A stretch of 64,000 nt of DNA from Coffea arabica (lineage: Eukaryota > Streptophyta > Magnoliopsida > Gentianales > Rubiaceae), in NCBI RefSeq assembly GCF_036785885.1, contig NC_092317.1, positions 8,310,501-8,374,500 on the forward strand, read 5' to 3'. Every line of letters starts with the position of its first letter. Positions within the stretch are counted from its first letter, which is position 1. The position numbers and the translations under genes were made by a program. Shown here one piece after another: positions 24,635 to 36,065 of the stretch. The notes below the pieces were generated by a model. The model worked only from the letters and a program-made list of their open reading frames with translations. It ran no database searches and had not been told where the DNA came from.

Positions 24635-25641
24635 GGGATATTTTAAAAACCTCCCATGAGGTTTCTAACAATTTCATTAGCCTCCCCTGAAGTTTGTAAA
24701 ATTATACAAACCTCCCCTAAGGTTAAGATTTTGATAACAAAACTAGTCCAATTAGAAAAAGGAACATTAAAAATACTTTAACGAGAGAGATGAAACCTTT
24801 ATTCCATAAATAACCCTTATACATGTATATAAGTTTTATTAATAAAAGAATAAAAATAATTAATACATACATTTCATTACTCAAAAAATTCACATTTAAT
24901 AAATTAGACAATACAAATAAGCAACAAAACTATACTAATGGTCACAAGATTCAACAAAATAGACTAGTTATCTCTTTTGATATGATATTTGCTATGATTC
25001 TTATGATTTTAAACAGAAAAAATTTTCGAATTTTGCTTTTCTTTTCCCTCCATTCTCCTTTACTAATATCTAACGATTAAGTAATTAAAGCACTAATAAA
25101 CTAGTAGTAACTAATTAATGAAAATAACAGTTGAAAATTTCTTTAATGATGAACGATGATTGTATTAACAAAATAATATCAATTGATATACCTAATGGAG
25201 AAATGAGAGAAAAAAAAAAAGCAAATTTTGAAAATTAATCCATTCAAAATCACAAGAATCACAACAAACATCATACTAAAAGAGATGACTAGTTTGTTTT
25301 GCTGAATCTTGTGATCATTAGTGTAATTTTATTGCTTATTTATGTTGCCTAATTTATTAAGTGTAAATTTTTTGAGTGATGAAATGTGTGTATTAATTAT
25401 TTCTAACTTTTAATTATTTTTATTCTTTTACTAATACAATTTATGTACATGCATAAGGGGTATTTATGGAATCAAAATTTCATCTCTCTCATTAAAGTAC
25501 CATTTTAATGTTACTTTTTTTAATTGGACTAATTTTGTTATCATAGCCTTAATCTCAAGGGAGGTTTGTGTAATTTTGTAAACTTTAGAGGAGGCTAGTG
25601 AAATTATCGAAAATCTCAGGGAAGGTTTCTGAAATTATCCC
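24635..25641. mobile_element. 1-kb Mutator-type foldback element with 9-bp TSD
   Basis: Starts GGGATATTTTAAAAACCTCC and ends GGTTTCTGAAATTATCCC, inverted with respect to each other. The arms pair over most of the element: the stretch from about 24860 is the inverse of the stretch ending about 25410, including TTACTCAAAAAATTCACA. Flanks are the identical AAGTAATTA at 24626-24634 and 25642-25650. Nine-base duplication and long arms fit a Mutator-like non-autonomous element. No coding sequence. The same family occurs at 36066-37182. Confidence 0.87.
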
Positions 25642-25849
25642 AAGTAATTATTGTGGCTCCAAAAACCATTTTATATTATGCCCCATGAAATATGAAAGGA
25701 GCCAACATAAAGTAAAAAATAGAGAACAAGAAAGAAACGTTTGAGAAAAAAAAAAAGATTAATTTGACTAATCAGTAGACATCTACGAGATTATCAACTC
25801 ATGCTTCACGAGGACCCATGGGTGCAAAAAACTTCTTGTTTGGACAGCC

Positions 25850-25975
25850 ATTTTTTTCAGAAAAATTTTTGCGTTTTTTGTGAACATATTTTTTAATTAT
25901 CTTTTTACCTTATATATATTAAATCGCTACAGTACGTCTTTCTGAAAAAAACTTCTAAAAATAGCAATTCAAACT
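25850..25975. mobile_element. Short MITE-like element (TTTGGACAG family)
   Basis: Left end GTTTGGACAGCCATTTTTTTC and right end AAAAATAGCAATTCAAAC are imperfect inverses. The interior TTATCTTTTTACCTTATATA matches the family seen at 23305 and, in inverse form, 29577 and 48760. Confidence 0.5.
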
Positions 25976-26474
25976 GACTGTGCTTATATATTACCATTAG
26001 TAAACACCTAGTAGATCCATTATATGCTTAGCAATTTGTCACGTACAAATAAAAAGATAAGCTGAAATAAACAACTTCTACTGACGGTAATTAAATCCTT
26101 TTGCTCAGGCTAAGTCATTACATATGTCATTGTAAAGATTTTTCTTTACACTAATATTTAGTTTGGATGCATAATATATAACATTCATTCAAGTTTGAAA
26201 TACTCTTTTTTTTACAAGTATCTTAATCTTTTCTTTTTTTTTTTATTTATAATGTTACAATCTGTATTCAAATTTATAATTACTATGGTATTATAAGAGT
26301 CCAGCTGACGAAGCGCCCGCAGAGCACCTGTTAAAAGCTAGGGTGCAATTTAGGTATAACAATGATGCATGTCTTCGGATGTTCATTAAAAAAAAAAAAT
26401 CTTTAATTATCATCTATACTTTGTGAAGTAATTTGCTCCATCTTGTTTGGTCCTTTTTTTTTTCAGACGAGTAG

Positions 26475-26545
26475 GAAGTTGGTTTGAAGTTTGAACTCAC
26501 GGTGTCCTAGTCAGAATACCTCCCGCTCTATCACCTAACCAAACC
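26475..26545 (-). mobile_element. SINE-like or tRNA-related relic
   Basis: Read on the minus strand, TTAGGTGATAGAGCGGGAGG resembles an A-box region and GTGAGTTCAAACTTC a B box, about 35 bp apart. It is too degraded to be a tRNA gene. Confidence 0.4.
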
Positions 26546-28119
26546 CTTTCCCATTAGTATCTCAACCTACCAGCCCCAGACAACTTGTACACCAACCAAA
26601 AAAGCAAACACGTGTTAATAATTTCGGGCCACAATCCTCCAATTTTAATAATGGGAAAACAGGTTATTGAAACTGAAGAAATGAAGAGGACCGATCGAAC
26701 GTAGATGTTTGTTCCTACAATAGAAGAAGAAAAAAAAAAGTAAGTAGAAAAACATTTTATCCTCCCAGGAGTCCTGAAAAAATCTCAACTGTTCAGATCT
26801 CATTCACATTGTTTAATCTTGATTAGACAGAAATTAGTAAATAAAAATGGTTAACTTGAAAAGCTTCAAATCTCATTTACTATGATATGGCGTTTAATTG
26901 AAGTACTTAACTTTGAAAAACATTTCTTGGTCACTCTCAATGGAAAATCAAAGTTTTTCATCCTGAACAATCAACAATTTTTTGTTCTAAATATGAGCAG
27001 TAAAATTGACCATTTCCCCAATCAATGAAGAAAATTCAAGTGGTTGATGCGGATTTGTGAACAGACGGTACAATGGAGCCGCCATCCACCAATTGATTGA
27101 GATTTCTTTGAGGGTCAGTAGTACATCTCATCAATATATTGACACTCAGATTTAGATAAACAGTCTTTTATTAATCAATCACCATTTTACTATAAACAAA
27201 AACCTAATTACCGTTGATTCTTGAAAAAAGAAAAAAGAATACAAACAAATCACCATTGCAGAACTCAAGGATATGTTTTTCTTTATATATAAAGACAGGA
27301 CAATTTCGTTCCGATATCTGTATTAATGACCGAAAGTGCATCAAACATGACACGGATACATACAAATATGAAAGTCACACTACATAATAGATCGAAAAAA
27401 TGCAGAACTCAAGGATATCTAATTTAACCTTTATAGGTGGATTATAGCAAAAAAGTGGAAATTATAAACCGGTTGCAAATAATTCAAATATCATGTTTTT
27501 CAAAAAAGTTGCTTCCAAAAAACTTCTTCAATCATATTTCCTTACATCTATGTTTATCTAATAAAATAAAAAAAAAAAAGCTACACTTTCACTCTTTCAA
27601 AACTCTTCTTTTTTGGATTAATTGGAGATTCTAAGTCATACGTAGGGGAAAAGAGAAAATGGAGATTTTGTGAGCCGAACTAAAGATGCTTCCACTACTA
27701 ATTCATATTCCTACCGGTTGAACTAAATAGATATTTGAAGAACTCTTCATAAGCACAAAATCCACACGAAATTTAAACTTTCCAAACAAAGAAAATGAGT
27801 AGCCATTTATGTCACACTCAAAGTTTGTCTTGACATTTCTATGTAATTTCAGATTTATTAAACCGGTCATCAACTCATACATTACATTTAAATAATTAAT
27901 CCTTATTATCATTTCAAAAGTCTTCCACAAAATTCCAGTAATATAAAATTCCATAACATTTAACTTGGTCCCCCATTTCCTTTATCATTACTATTTTTTA
28001 AAAAATTCTTTGTTCTAAGGGCAGAAGACAAAAAAAAAAAAAAAAAGGTCTTGCGTAAAAAATTTTCGCTCGAAAATGTGCAATTCAAGGGTTTCTAGTA
28101 GAGGTGGCAATATGGATAA

Positions 28120-28265
28120 ATGGTTCATAATTGGTTTTGACTTAATGGATGGTGGATGAAATTTATCCAATCCATTTAGATCCATTTAATAAATGGATCT
28201 AAATGGATGGATCTAAATGGATTATATAAAAACCAATTATCCATTTATAATCCATTTATATATTT
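28120..28265. repeat. Palindromic ATGGATCTAAATGG repeat
   Basis: Repeated CCATTTAGATCC and ATGGATCTAAATGG words in both orientations, containing a near-perfect 39-bp palindrome at 28170-28208. The stretch follows GAGGTGGCAATATGG, an end motif common in plant non-autonomous transposons. Boundaries unresolved. Confidence 0.6.
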
Positions 28266-28396
28266 TGGTTACTTTTTTTTTTTTTGTATTACCAAGTAAC
28301 TATACCCATTCCTGATCCTACCAAGTAAGAATTTCATGAAAATACTAAAGTATTTCCATGTAACTGTCATCTTATATGATCCAAGACAGAGGACAA

Positions 28397-28665
28397 TCAA
28401 ATGAACAATATTGCTGGTTGAACGATGTAATGTACAAGACTTATGCAGCAAGAGCCATTGTCCTTGAAGATTTCCATGCAAGCTCTAGCTTGAACAGCAT
28501 CCAATCTCTTCCAAGAAGATCCCTCATCTTTGATATTGATCGTCTCTCCTTTAGGAGGAACAGATGAAGGAGCACCTTCATCAATGGCCTCGACTGCCTT
28601 CCTACACGAGTAAAGCACCAACAGCTCCTCTGTAGTAAGCACTGGTAATGGCATGGTACCTGCAG
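28397..28665 (-). other. Unrecognised exon-like open frame
   Basis: Preceded on the minus strand by a strong acceptor (CCTTTGCCCGCTGCAG). It reads TMPLPVLTTEELLVLYSCRK, continues with VEAIDEGAPSSVPPKGETIN and SSWKRLDAVQARACMEIFK, and ends shortly after. The composition looks protein-like and codon use is even. No start codon context, donor or partner exon was found nearby, and I do not recognise the family. It may be a last exon or a decayed gene fragment downstream of the RID3-like gene. Confidence 0.35.
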
Positions 28666-29576
28666 CGGGCAAAGGAAGCATATGAATGCAGAAGTTAAAT
28701 GCTTTACAATTTATTTATGCAATTCCAACTACTTGTCATAATTCAGAAATGCATTACAGCTCAAGTACTTGATTTCAGCTGTAGTGCATATGAGCTAAAT
28801 ACTCCTTTAACTTGGGCATAAAAAAAAGTTCACAAAAATTAGATTTAAACACAAAAGTTTGCAAGAAATAAGAACAAACAGAAAAAGTGATTAGAGGATG
28901 CTATAAAGAAATGCTAATATGATTAAAATTTCTTGGTAGAGATATGGTCTTAACAAAAGTGCAGAGAAAGTATGCATGCTAAAAAATTACACACAACATG
29001 GCCTAGGAAGCATATGATGCTGCCACTGAGAAGTTTGTAGTGCTATAGATCATAACCTTCCCAAAACACAGCTCCTCTTTTAGTCCAGCAAGGGCAGTGA
29101 ATACTAGTCCCTAAGGAGTGAAAGAAGACACGAACAAAGGGCCCATCAAGAAGCTGCAAAACTAGAAACCATACCAAATAAGCAACAGCTAGGAGTCTAC
29201 AATCCCATCCAATCATCCATGAAGGCACTCTAATAAAATACTTAATTGCTTCATAAATCAGTAACCATATTACCTTTGAGCAATCCAATAAGTCACATGA
29301 CTAGATTTCCTCTTCGTAAACCTCCCTATTGGAGCCAAGAAGTTTTGTAACTAATGGAGCAAAATACTAGAAACTTTCTAGTATTTTAAACTCGATTCCA
29401 CCCTAGTCCAAAAAAAAAAAAAAAAAAAAAACTTGATTCTACCCGCTTGTGACATATTCCTCTCATTTACAACGTTGGACCACAACACCGCCATGGTACA
29501 AAAAAGTCAATCATATGTTGCCGTGACAGCCTACCTATAACTGCTGTCGGTCGCATAAGTCTTTAAAATGGATATC

Positions 29577-29724
29577 GTATTTGGACAGGAGATTATTTAG
29601 AATAATTATTATAATATTTTTTATAACGTGATATATGTGAAATAGAAAGATAATTAAAATGATAAAAAATATATTTGCAATGCAAGTAAAAATTTTTTTT
29701 GACAAAAAATTACTATCCAAACAA
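29577..29724. mobile_element. Short MITE-like element (TTTGGACAG family)
   Basis: Left end GTATTTGGACAGGAGATTAT and right end AATTACTATCCAAACAAATTC are imperfect inverses. The interior contains ATATATGTGAAATAGAAAGATAATT, the inverse orientation of the phrase seen at 23305 and 25850. Confidence 0.5.
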
Positions 29725-30489
29725 ATTCTTTGGAGTTTGTATGGATTTCTCTGCATGGGAAGAGAACTCGTGCCGTGGATGGCTGAAGATCGACTTAGAG
29801 CGGTCCAACTGGATCTCAACCATTCATTTGATATTTAATAAAATTTCAAATGAACGGTTAAGAATTGGCCGGATCACTCGAACTTGATCTTTAGTTGTTC
29901 ATCACACATCCCCTAATTTATGGAAGAAATGTCAAAAAAAAAAAAAAAGACTGTTCCATCATCCATGGATGCCCGATGTATATCTACTCTCATAGTCTCA
30001 TTCAATTCGTGGGGCATTTGACGTAGAAAGGATCGGGAGTCGGTGAATCTTCTTGTGCTCACTACAAATTTCTGAAGGGGGCGTTGTATTGTTAGCAAGA
30101 TTTGACCAAACTCGCATTAAATGCAATTATATAGAGACACCTCAGTATCCCTCCATTAGATAAAAACTACCCACGAAAATTCAAGAAGTCTTGAAACAGA
30201 AATCCACCTTGTATAAATGAAATTTTACCTGTTGAAAAAATGAAAGTTCAAGATTCAATAATGAAATTATTCACAAGAGAAACTATCCCTTGATTCAAAC
30301 AAGAAGTATCTTTTCTCATCACGCAAAAGCTACAGAGAGCCAACTCCAAAACGTAATGTCAGGCTTTGCTTTTATAGTAAAGCATTAGTTCTCACCTAAA
30401 TGGACAGCCAATCCAAATCATGGAAATTAGACAATACACGTGAGAACTATCAGTTGACACCTCAAAATTGATCATCTTCAACCTAACTT

Positions 30490-33400
30490 TTACTTTTCCA
30501 TCTTCAGTCTTGAATCATGAGGCTGCAGTAATCGATCATGCAGCAAATCCAAATAAGCAGATTGAAGACATTGGTTCATCTCCATTGTGTGCTTTGTCAT
30601 CTTTATAGCCCACATCTGATTCTCTCTATTTGTTTCTATTTTCATTTGTAGAGCATCAAGCGTCCTCCCTCTCTGCGCAGTTACGACAGACACAAAAAAT
30701 CTTCATTTACCTTCACTAGTTTTTTTACCATGCAAAATTACAAATCCTTCCTCCAACTTTGGCCAAACTAAAAACTGCAAGATATCCCTTGATGTTAATA
30801 AAAAGAATTTCGACACAGATTCACGCTAGGGACAAGCTTTAGTGGGGTTGCTGCAGCTCTGTGTGTGTTTGTGTTTTTTTAAAAAACACTTTAAATTCTA
30901 AAACCACACAACCAAATGGACTTATTACTTCTTTACCATTAATTTGAGAAACGATATAGAATTCTCTAAGATGTTTGAAGAGATGGAGAGAGACCTCTAA
31001 ATCAAGTATGTGCTTCTCAAGTAAATTCGTGCTTCTGCAGCCTAACATGGCATCGGCTTCTTCTTGGGCACTGCTTGAAGGCAGAAGTTTAACTGTTTCC
31101 TTGGCAAAGTTGGTAGGCTGAGAATTCTTGTCAAGCACACAAACACGGAATTGAGAGGTTCTCTGGTTGTTCTTAGGTATTAAAGATGACTTACTGATTG
31201 CCACCAAATTAGATATTGGCCCTGAAAACATATTCATATGTAAAACAATATCTGAGGGAAAAAAAATTGAGTTGTACAGAAATGAAGGATCACGAGCATC
31301 ATAAAAGATACAAAAGGGGAAGGTGAATACATATTTGTTGCAATTTTCTCTAGCTATTTTTTTGCAGAAACAGAATAAGTGAGGCAAACGTGAGTTCCAA
31401 ATCTTGAAAGCTTTTAATTAAGTTCATAATTAATTTGTTGCAATTTCAGTTTTCCAACTATAGATGAAAGCAATTTGGAAGTTGGTGCAATGACCTTTAA
31501 AGTGGTTGAATCTTCTAATAATGGTATAATTGACTGTGTCCCAGAGGCAAACAGTACAGTCATCAGAAGCAGAAACCAGACCCGCTTTGCAAGATGTCAA
31601 TGCAGTTATTGATTTTCTGCAGAAAATGCAAACACTAAGGCTTACGAAAGTAACTAAAAAAAAAAAGAGTTATATAAAGGATTACAAGGGAACAAAAATA
31701 ATTGCATACTTACTGGTGTCCATTTAGCACAATTTGTTCACCACATGGATTGGAAAAAGGATCATTTAGAAGTCCAGCATCAAATTTGTTCAAGAAAATT
31801 GCCCCATTTTCACTTCCACAGAACAAAATTTCTTCAAGAAGATCAAGAACAATTGCAGTTATTGGCAATGGAAAAGCTTTCGTTTTTATAAGATTCCCTG
31901 ACAACATATTCCACACCTAAAATGCAACAGGAAAACTGTCCCTTAGCAGGAATTAATACTTTCTAAAACATGTACCATAGAAGATAAACTAGCTATCAAT
32001 GATGGTGCTAGCTCAATTCATCTTTGTACACTCAAGAATGTAACTCATCAAATTGAAGGTGTACATAAATGCGTATAAGTAGCTTTTTTTTTTTTGGTCG
32101 TATAGAAAATTCATGACCATATGGTGAAGAAAATAACTGCATACAAACACATCATAATCAAGAGTGACAATTCACTTGTGCAAAAGAGAGATGTCAAACA
32201 ACAAATACAAAAAAAAAAAAAAAAGTATAGTATAGTAACCTTGCAGGTTCCATCGAGGGAGCTTGAGATAAAATTAGAACTGGAGTTGGTGGATGCAGGC
32301 AATAGGCCAGTTATAGCTCCCGTGTGGTCTTTGGACATACTCACAATTGAGGTTAAGCAATCACAATTGCCCTCAGCCAGCAAACTGCAAAAGTAGTTGG
32401 TAAATATAATCAAAAGGAGCAAATTATTTGGGTAGTTACTAAACTTTTCGAATAGTCAAATTTTAACCACTCAACTATTAACAATATGTTTTTACCAATT
32501 GAACTATCAAAATTATACATTTTGGACCATTCCGTCTGATTCCACCGTTAACTCTGTCAGATATAACTATTAATAGTATGTCATGTAAATCGTACGGACC
32601 CTTAGATCTAACAGAGTTAACAGCAGAATCAGATGGAATGGCCCAAAATTTACATATTTGATAATTCAGTGGATAAAAACATATTACTAATAGTTAAGTG
32701 GTCAAATCTTGATTATTCAAAAAGTCCAGCGACTACCCACATAATCCGCTCTAATCAAAAGTTAAGACAGAATTTCAATTAATTCGTCTAATGACATTAA
32801 CATCCTAGGCCTAAGATAACGATTCAAGGCCAAAACATTCTAGAATTAACTTGCACTTCTATATACACTTGCAACTGTGCACAAAAGTAACAATCAAGTG
32901 AAGATAGGAGGGTTTCAGGCGTACAATATTTGAACACAAGATTTAAACTTGTCGGCACTGCATCTAGACGCTAGTCTTACTCTTTTGTACAAGTTCAACT
33001 AATGCATATAACAGAAGATTTATTCCATGACTATTTTGTTTGGATAGCCCTCATCCAGCAAACTGCAAAAGTAGTTAGTACATACAATCAAAAGTTAAGA
33101 CAGAATTTCAATTAACTCGTCTAATGACACTAACATTTAAGACCTAGGATAAAGATTCGAGGCCAAATCATTGTAACGTTAAATTAAAGTTGTGGAACAG
33201 TTCTATGTACATTTGCAACTGTGTACAAAAGTAGCATCCAGTTGCACGTAGGAGGGTTTAAGGTGTACAATGTTAGAACACAAGATTTAAACTTGTGGGC
33301 TGCATCTACGCACTAGCCTTTGTAGAACAGTACAAGTTCAACTAATGCATATAAAAATTATTCCAGGACTATGTAGTGCAGCCCTGAAAGCCTCAAACAA

Positions 33401-34340
33401 TATTATATGTATTTTGGAAAACTTTAAAAACTTCTAACGAGAGGGTATACAGGCTTACCCGATCATGGACCAAACAGCAATACTTCCATCCGCTGAACCA
33501 GAGATAAGAAAGGAATCATCGCTAGAAAGCACCATACAGCATATTGAGGTGTGATGTGCTGACCAGTTCTTCAGTAGCCTCCCAGAAGTAACCTACATAA
33601 TCACCATAAATTCAGGGGTACTTTAGGATCTTAGTGCTTCAACAGGATTTGAAATAAACAACATGAACAATAGTCAATGTTTCTCTAAGGGGAAAAAAGG
33701 AGAAGTAACAAATTTCTTTTGTAGTTAAAATAAATAAATAAATAAATTTGGGTCATATGGATCTTTGCAGAAATGTCGGTAACTTTGCTGCAGAATAATG
33801 TGATATTGTGAAAGGAAAGGGTCGGGGAAATGAGGCACTATAAAAAAAGAGTATCTGGTCGACCTCCCAAACGTATATATTTCCAGAAGTAGCTCCACAA
33901 GCCAGATATGTTCCATCCCTTGTGCACGATAGGGGTCCAGTGGATTCCAGTAGATAGCTCCTTAAAGTGGCTTGATGCTGATTCAAGAGGGACAAATGAA
34001 AAACATTCGTGTCAATATCAACAACTAAATACCAAGAAGAAGGGGAAAAAAAAAAGGGCATTACACGAATTAAGAATTTAAATAACTTGAATAAGAAAAT
34101 AAATTTACGAAATAGTACCTTACTTAAGGGCCAACTGAAAATGACCCCACCACTAACCGAGCCAGTTCTTTGAACCTGAGAAGCCACAAGATATTGGTTT
34201 CTCAAAGAAATGAGGCCATGAGGAGGTGAAGAACAAGTTGGTATGTGGAGAAGACGATCACCATTTTCTAGGTCCCAAATTGTTATTCCTATGCTAATGT
34301 TCTTATCACTGCACACTGCCAATGCCTCCTTGCAATCCAT
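30490..34340 (-). CDS. RID3: RID3-like WD40 protein (WDR18/Ipi3 type), 449 aa, eight exons
   Basis: RID3 is a nuclear WD40 protein of plants, related to yeast Ipi3 and animal WDR18 (60S ribosome maturation); Arabidopsis mutants fail in organ regeneration. Exons: 34340-34119, 33977-33864, 33592-33459, 32384-32240, 31916-31714, 31616-31495, 31221-30995, 30672-30490. All have GT/AG borders and the phases sum to exactly 450 codons with the stop. WD-type ends seen: GITIWDLENGDRLLHIPTCS, GNIYVWE, DGSIAVWSMIG, DGTCKVWNMLSG, DDCTVCLWD. The C-terminal about 60 residues (LDALQMKIETNRENQMWAIK) are a probable coiled coil, as in RID3. I chose the ATG at 34340 (MDCKEALAVC) because family members begin just before the first strand; an in-frame ATG at 34382 would add 14 residues. 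Arabidopsis RID3 is of similar length. Confidence 0.93.
32384..33375. repeat. Intron tandem duplication in the RID3-like gene
   Basis: The sequence around the exon 4 acceptor plus intron 3 occurs twice: from about 32370, and again from about 33047 to 33375. The words CCAGCAAACTGCAAAAGTAGTT and GTTAAGACAGAATTTCAATTAA identify both. Divergence is moderate (scattered substitutions, small indels). The copy at 33047-33070 keeps an acceptor and about 17 bases of exon 4. The lower copy is interrupted by the MITE at 32417-32752. Confidence 0.85.
32417..32752. mobile_element. Mutator-type foldback MITE with target duplication
   Basis: A 336-bp element starting GAGCAAATTATTTGGGTAG and ending CTACCCACATAATCCGCTC, with arms of about 150 bp that pair imperfectly. 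The word AATCAAAAG (9 bp; 10 bp with a preceding T) flanks it at 32408-32416 and 32753-32761. The paralogous intron copy has the same word once at 33086-33094, without the element. It lies in intron 3 of the RID3-like gene. Confidence 0.88.
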
Positions 34341-34739
34341 GTTGTCTCTCTTTATCACTCGGCAATCACATAGACTTCTCATAGGGTTTATACAGATAAA
34401 CTAGATTTGCTTTTTGGTACACTTAGTGCTCACCTCTTATTGGTTCTTGGAACTATAGAAATCTTACTTTTCACCACTTAAGAATTTACCCATAAACCAT
34501 ATTACCATACTTAACTACGGAGATATTGTTTGTCGTTTCTCAATTTGAAGTCATGAATATCTCGTGAAGACATTAGAATGTCCAAAATTGTTAGCTCATA
34601 TGATGATCTCAGTCTTAATTTTTTAGTAGTACATTTGTTTGACATGCAGGCATTCTTAAGCTGCCAGAAGAGCAACTGTATGTGCTAAAAAAGTTGTAAC
34701 GGAAGCTTTTCATTTATGTGTAACTGGACGGATTCGTCC

Positions 34740-35380
34740 AGCTATGCTTTTGGATTATTCAATATTTGAAAAACCAGTTATTCATATATAATGTTACAGT
34801 AATATACAAATAAAACAACTTTAAAATATCACATCCATACAATACATAAAAAAAAACAACTCCAAATATACTAAAAAAAAGTTACACCAACCACCAAAAA
34901 ACACGCCGCCCCTTCCCCCTCTCTCCTCCCCCTCCTTCTTTCTTCTCCGCCTCCTCCTTCTTCCTCATCCTCCCCTCCCCTCCCCACATCTCTTCTGCTG
35001 CCCCCCTCCCCCTCTCTAGTCACTGGCCAGACAACCAGTTTTTGGTCGTGACTCACAACCAAATTTGGTCGTAGGCGGCGACCGTTTTCTGGTTGTGACC
35101 CGCGACCAAAGAGGGATGGGGCGAAGAGGGGGGTGGCAGGAGAGTGTGGAGAGGAGGGAGGAGGGCGAGGGGGGTGGAATAGTCGTGGGTGGTTGTAAGA
35201 TTTTAAAAAATTTTAAAAATATCTCATTAAAATTTTAAATTTTAAAAATACTCTAAAATATATTTTCAAAAACACCCAAAAAACACCATTAAAAACATAT
35301 ATAACAAAAGTTTTTCACCTACATTGTTATAGTAAAATATTTTAAAAACACCCTAAAAAATAGCTAATCCAAATAGACCA
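34740..35380. mobile_element. MITE-like element with polypyrimidine/polypurine core
   Basis: The outer ends (GCTTTTGGATTATTC near 34747 and GCTAATCCAAATAGACC near 35364) are imperfect inverses. Inside, an AT-rich shell surrounds a C/T-rich strand stretch (34905-35020) and a G/A-rich stretch (35105-35180). They are separated by a GC-rich core containing GGTCGTGACTCACAACC and GGTTGTGACCCGCGACC-like words in inverse orientation. No coding sequence, and no target duplication identified. Confidence 0.5.
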
Positions 35381-35394
35381 ATGCTAGTGGCTAG

Positions 35395-35465
35395 AACAAG
35401 TTAACTCAATTGATAAAAACAAGCTACCTTCCAAACGAAAAGTGATGTATTCGAATTCTGCAGTG
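35395..35465 (+). mobile_element. SINE-like copy (ACTCAATTGATAA type)
   Basis: An A-box-like TTAACTCAATTGATAA at 35401-35416 and a B-box-like GTATTCGAATTCTG near 35447-35460. Spacing is similar to the copies at 5884 and 42597. Confidence 0.45.
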
Positions 35466-36065
35466 GAGACCTGTGTTGGCAGGCAGATCCGTAAAAATCT
35501 TATACATGGAAGCACCTTGATTCGTGGTGATGATAAGAATCGAACCCACCCAAATCTTTTTCTTACCAACAAAAAGTGATAATGCGAGTGAGCTCGACCA
35601 ATTGTTGTCATCAAATGAATTTAATTGATTAAATCCTATGAAAATGGAGATGATTTGCAAACACTTTTATTCACGCTTCCCTGAATCTACCAACTTGTTA
35701 TACGAGCTTTACGTACCATAATGAGTCAGAATTTTTATGTTTCTTTTTTTAATCAGGTTAATATGCGTAGAGGTGAAAAAAAGAAAAAGAGGTAATGTTC
35801 CCTTTATGGAGAACCAATTAAGATGCAAGGTATCAACTTTTAATTCTTCAAAAAAGGAAAAGAATAAAATCGATAATAAGGATAATAACCTTTACGTAAG
35901 CTACGGTTGGTTCTCATCTATTCTAATAGTAGTTGGTAAAGTTTCATTTATCTAAAGGAATCTTCATTTTGGCTACCATATGCCTAATACTTTATTAAAC
36001 ATGGCCCAATAGATTCTGATATACAGAATATTCTGGATGTTGGGTTGTTATTGTCATAAAAATAA

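Larger units (their letters stand above)
25651..30489. other. Gene-poor stretch with transposon remnants
   Basis: Holds small MITE-like units (25850-25975, 29577-29724), a minus-strand SINE-like copy (26475-26545), a 39-bp palindrome (28170-28208) inside a GAGGTGGCAA-type repeat, poly-A/T runs, and one exon-like minus-strand frame at 28397-28665. No complete gene seen. Confidence 0.55.
34383..36056. other. 5' flank of the RID3-like gene and transposon remnants
   Basis: Probable promoter sequence of the RID3-like gene lies just right of 34382. From about 34740 to 35380 lies a composite MITE-like unit. A SINE-like copy is at 35395-35465. No gene seen. Confidence 0.5.

Noticed and set aside
29043-29288. 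81-codon minus-strand frame with Trp-rich hydrophobic sequence
   Set aside because: No family resemblance, no splice sites in phase, AT-rich intergenic context.
30839-31387. 182-codon minus-strand frame in the RID3-like gene
   Set aside because: Only its middle is exon 7 (31221-30995); the rest is intron read-through.
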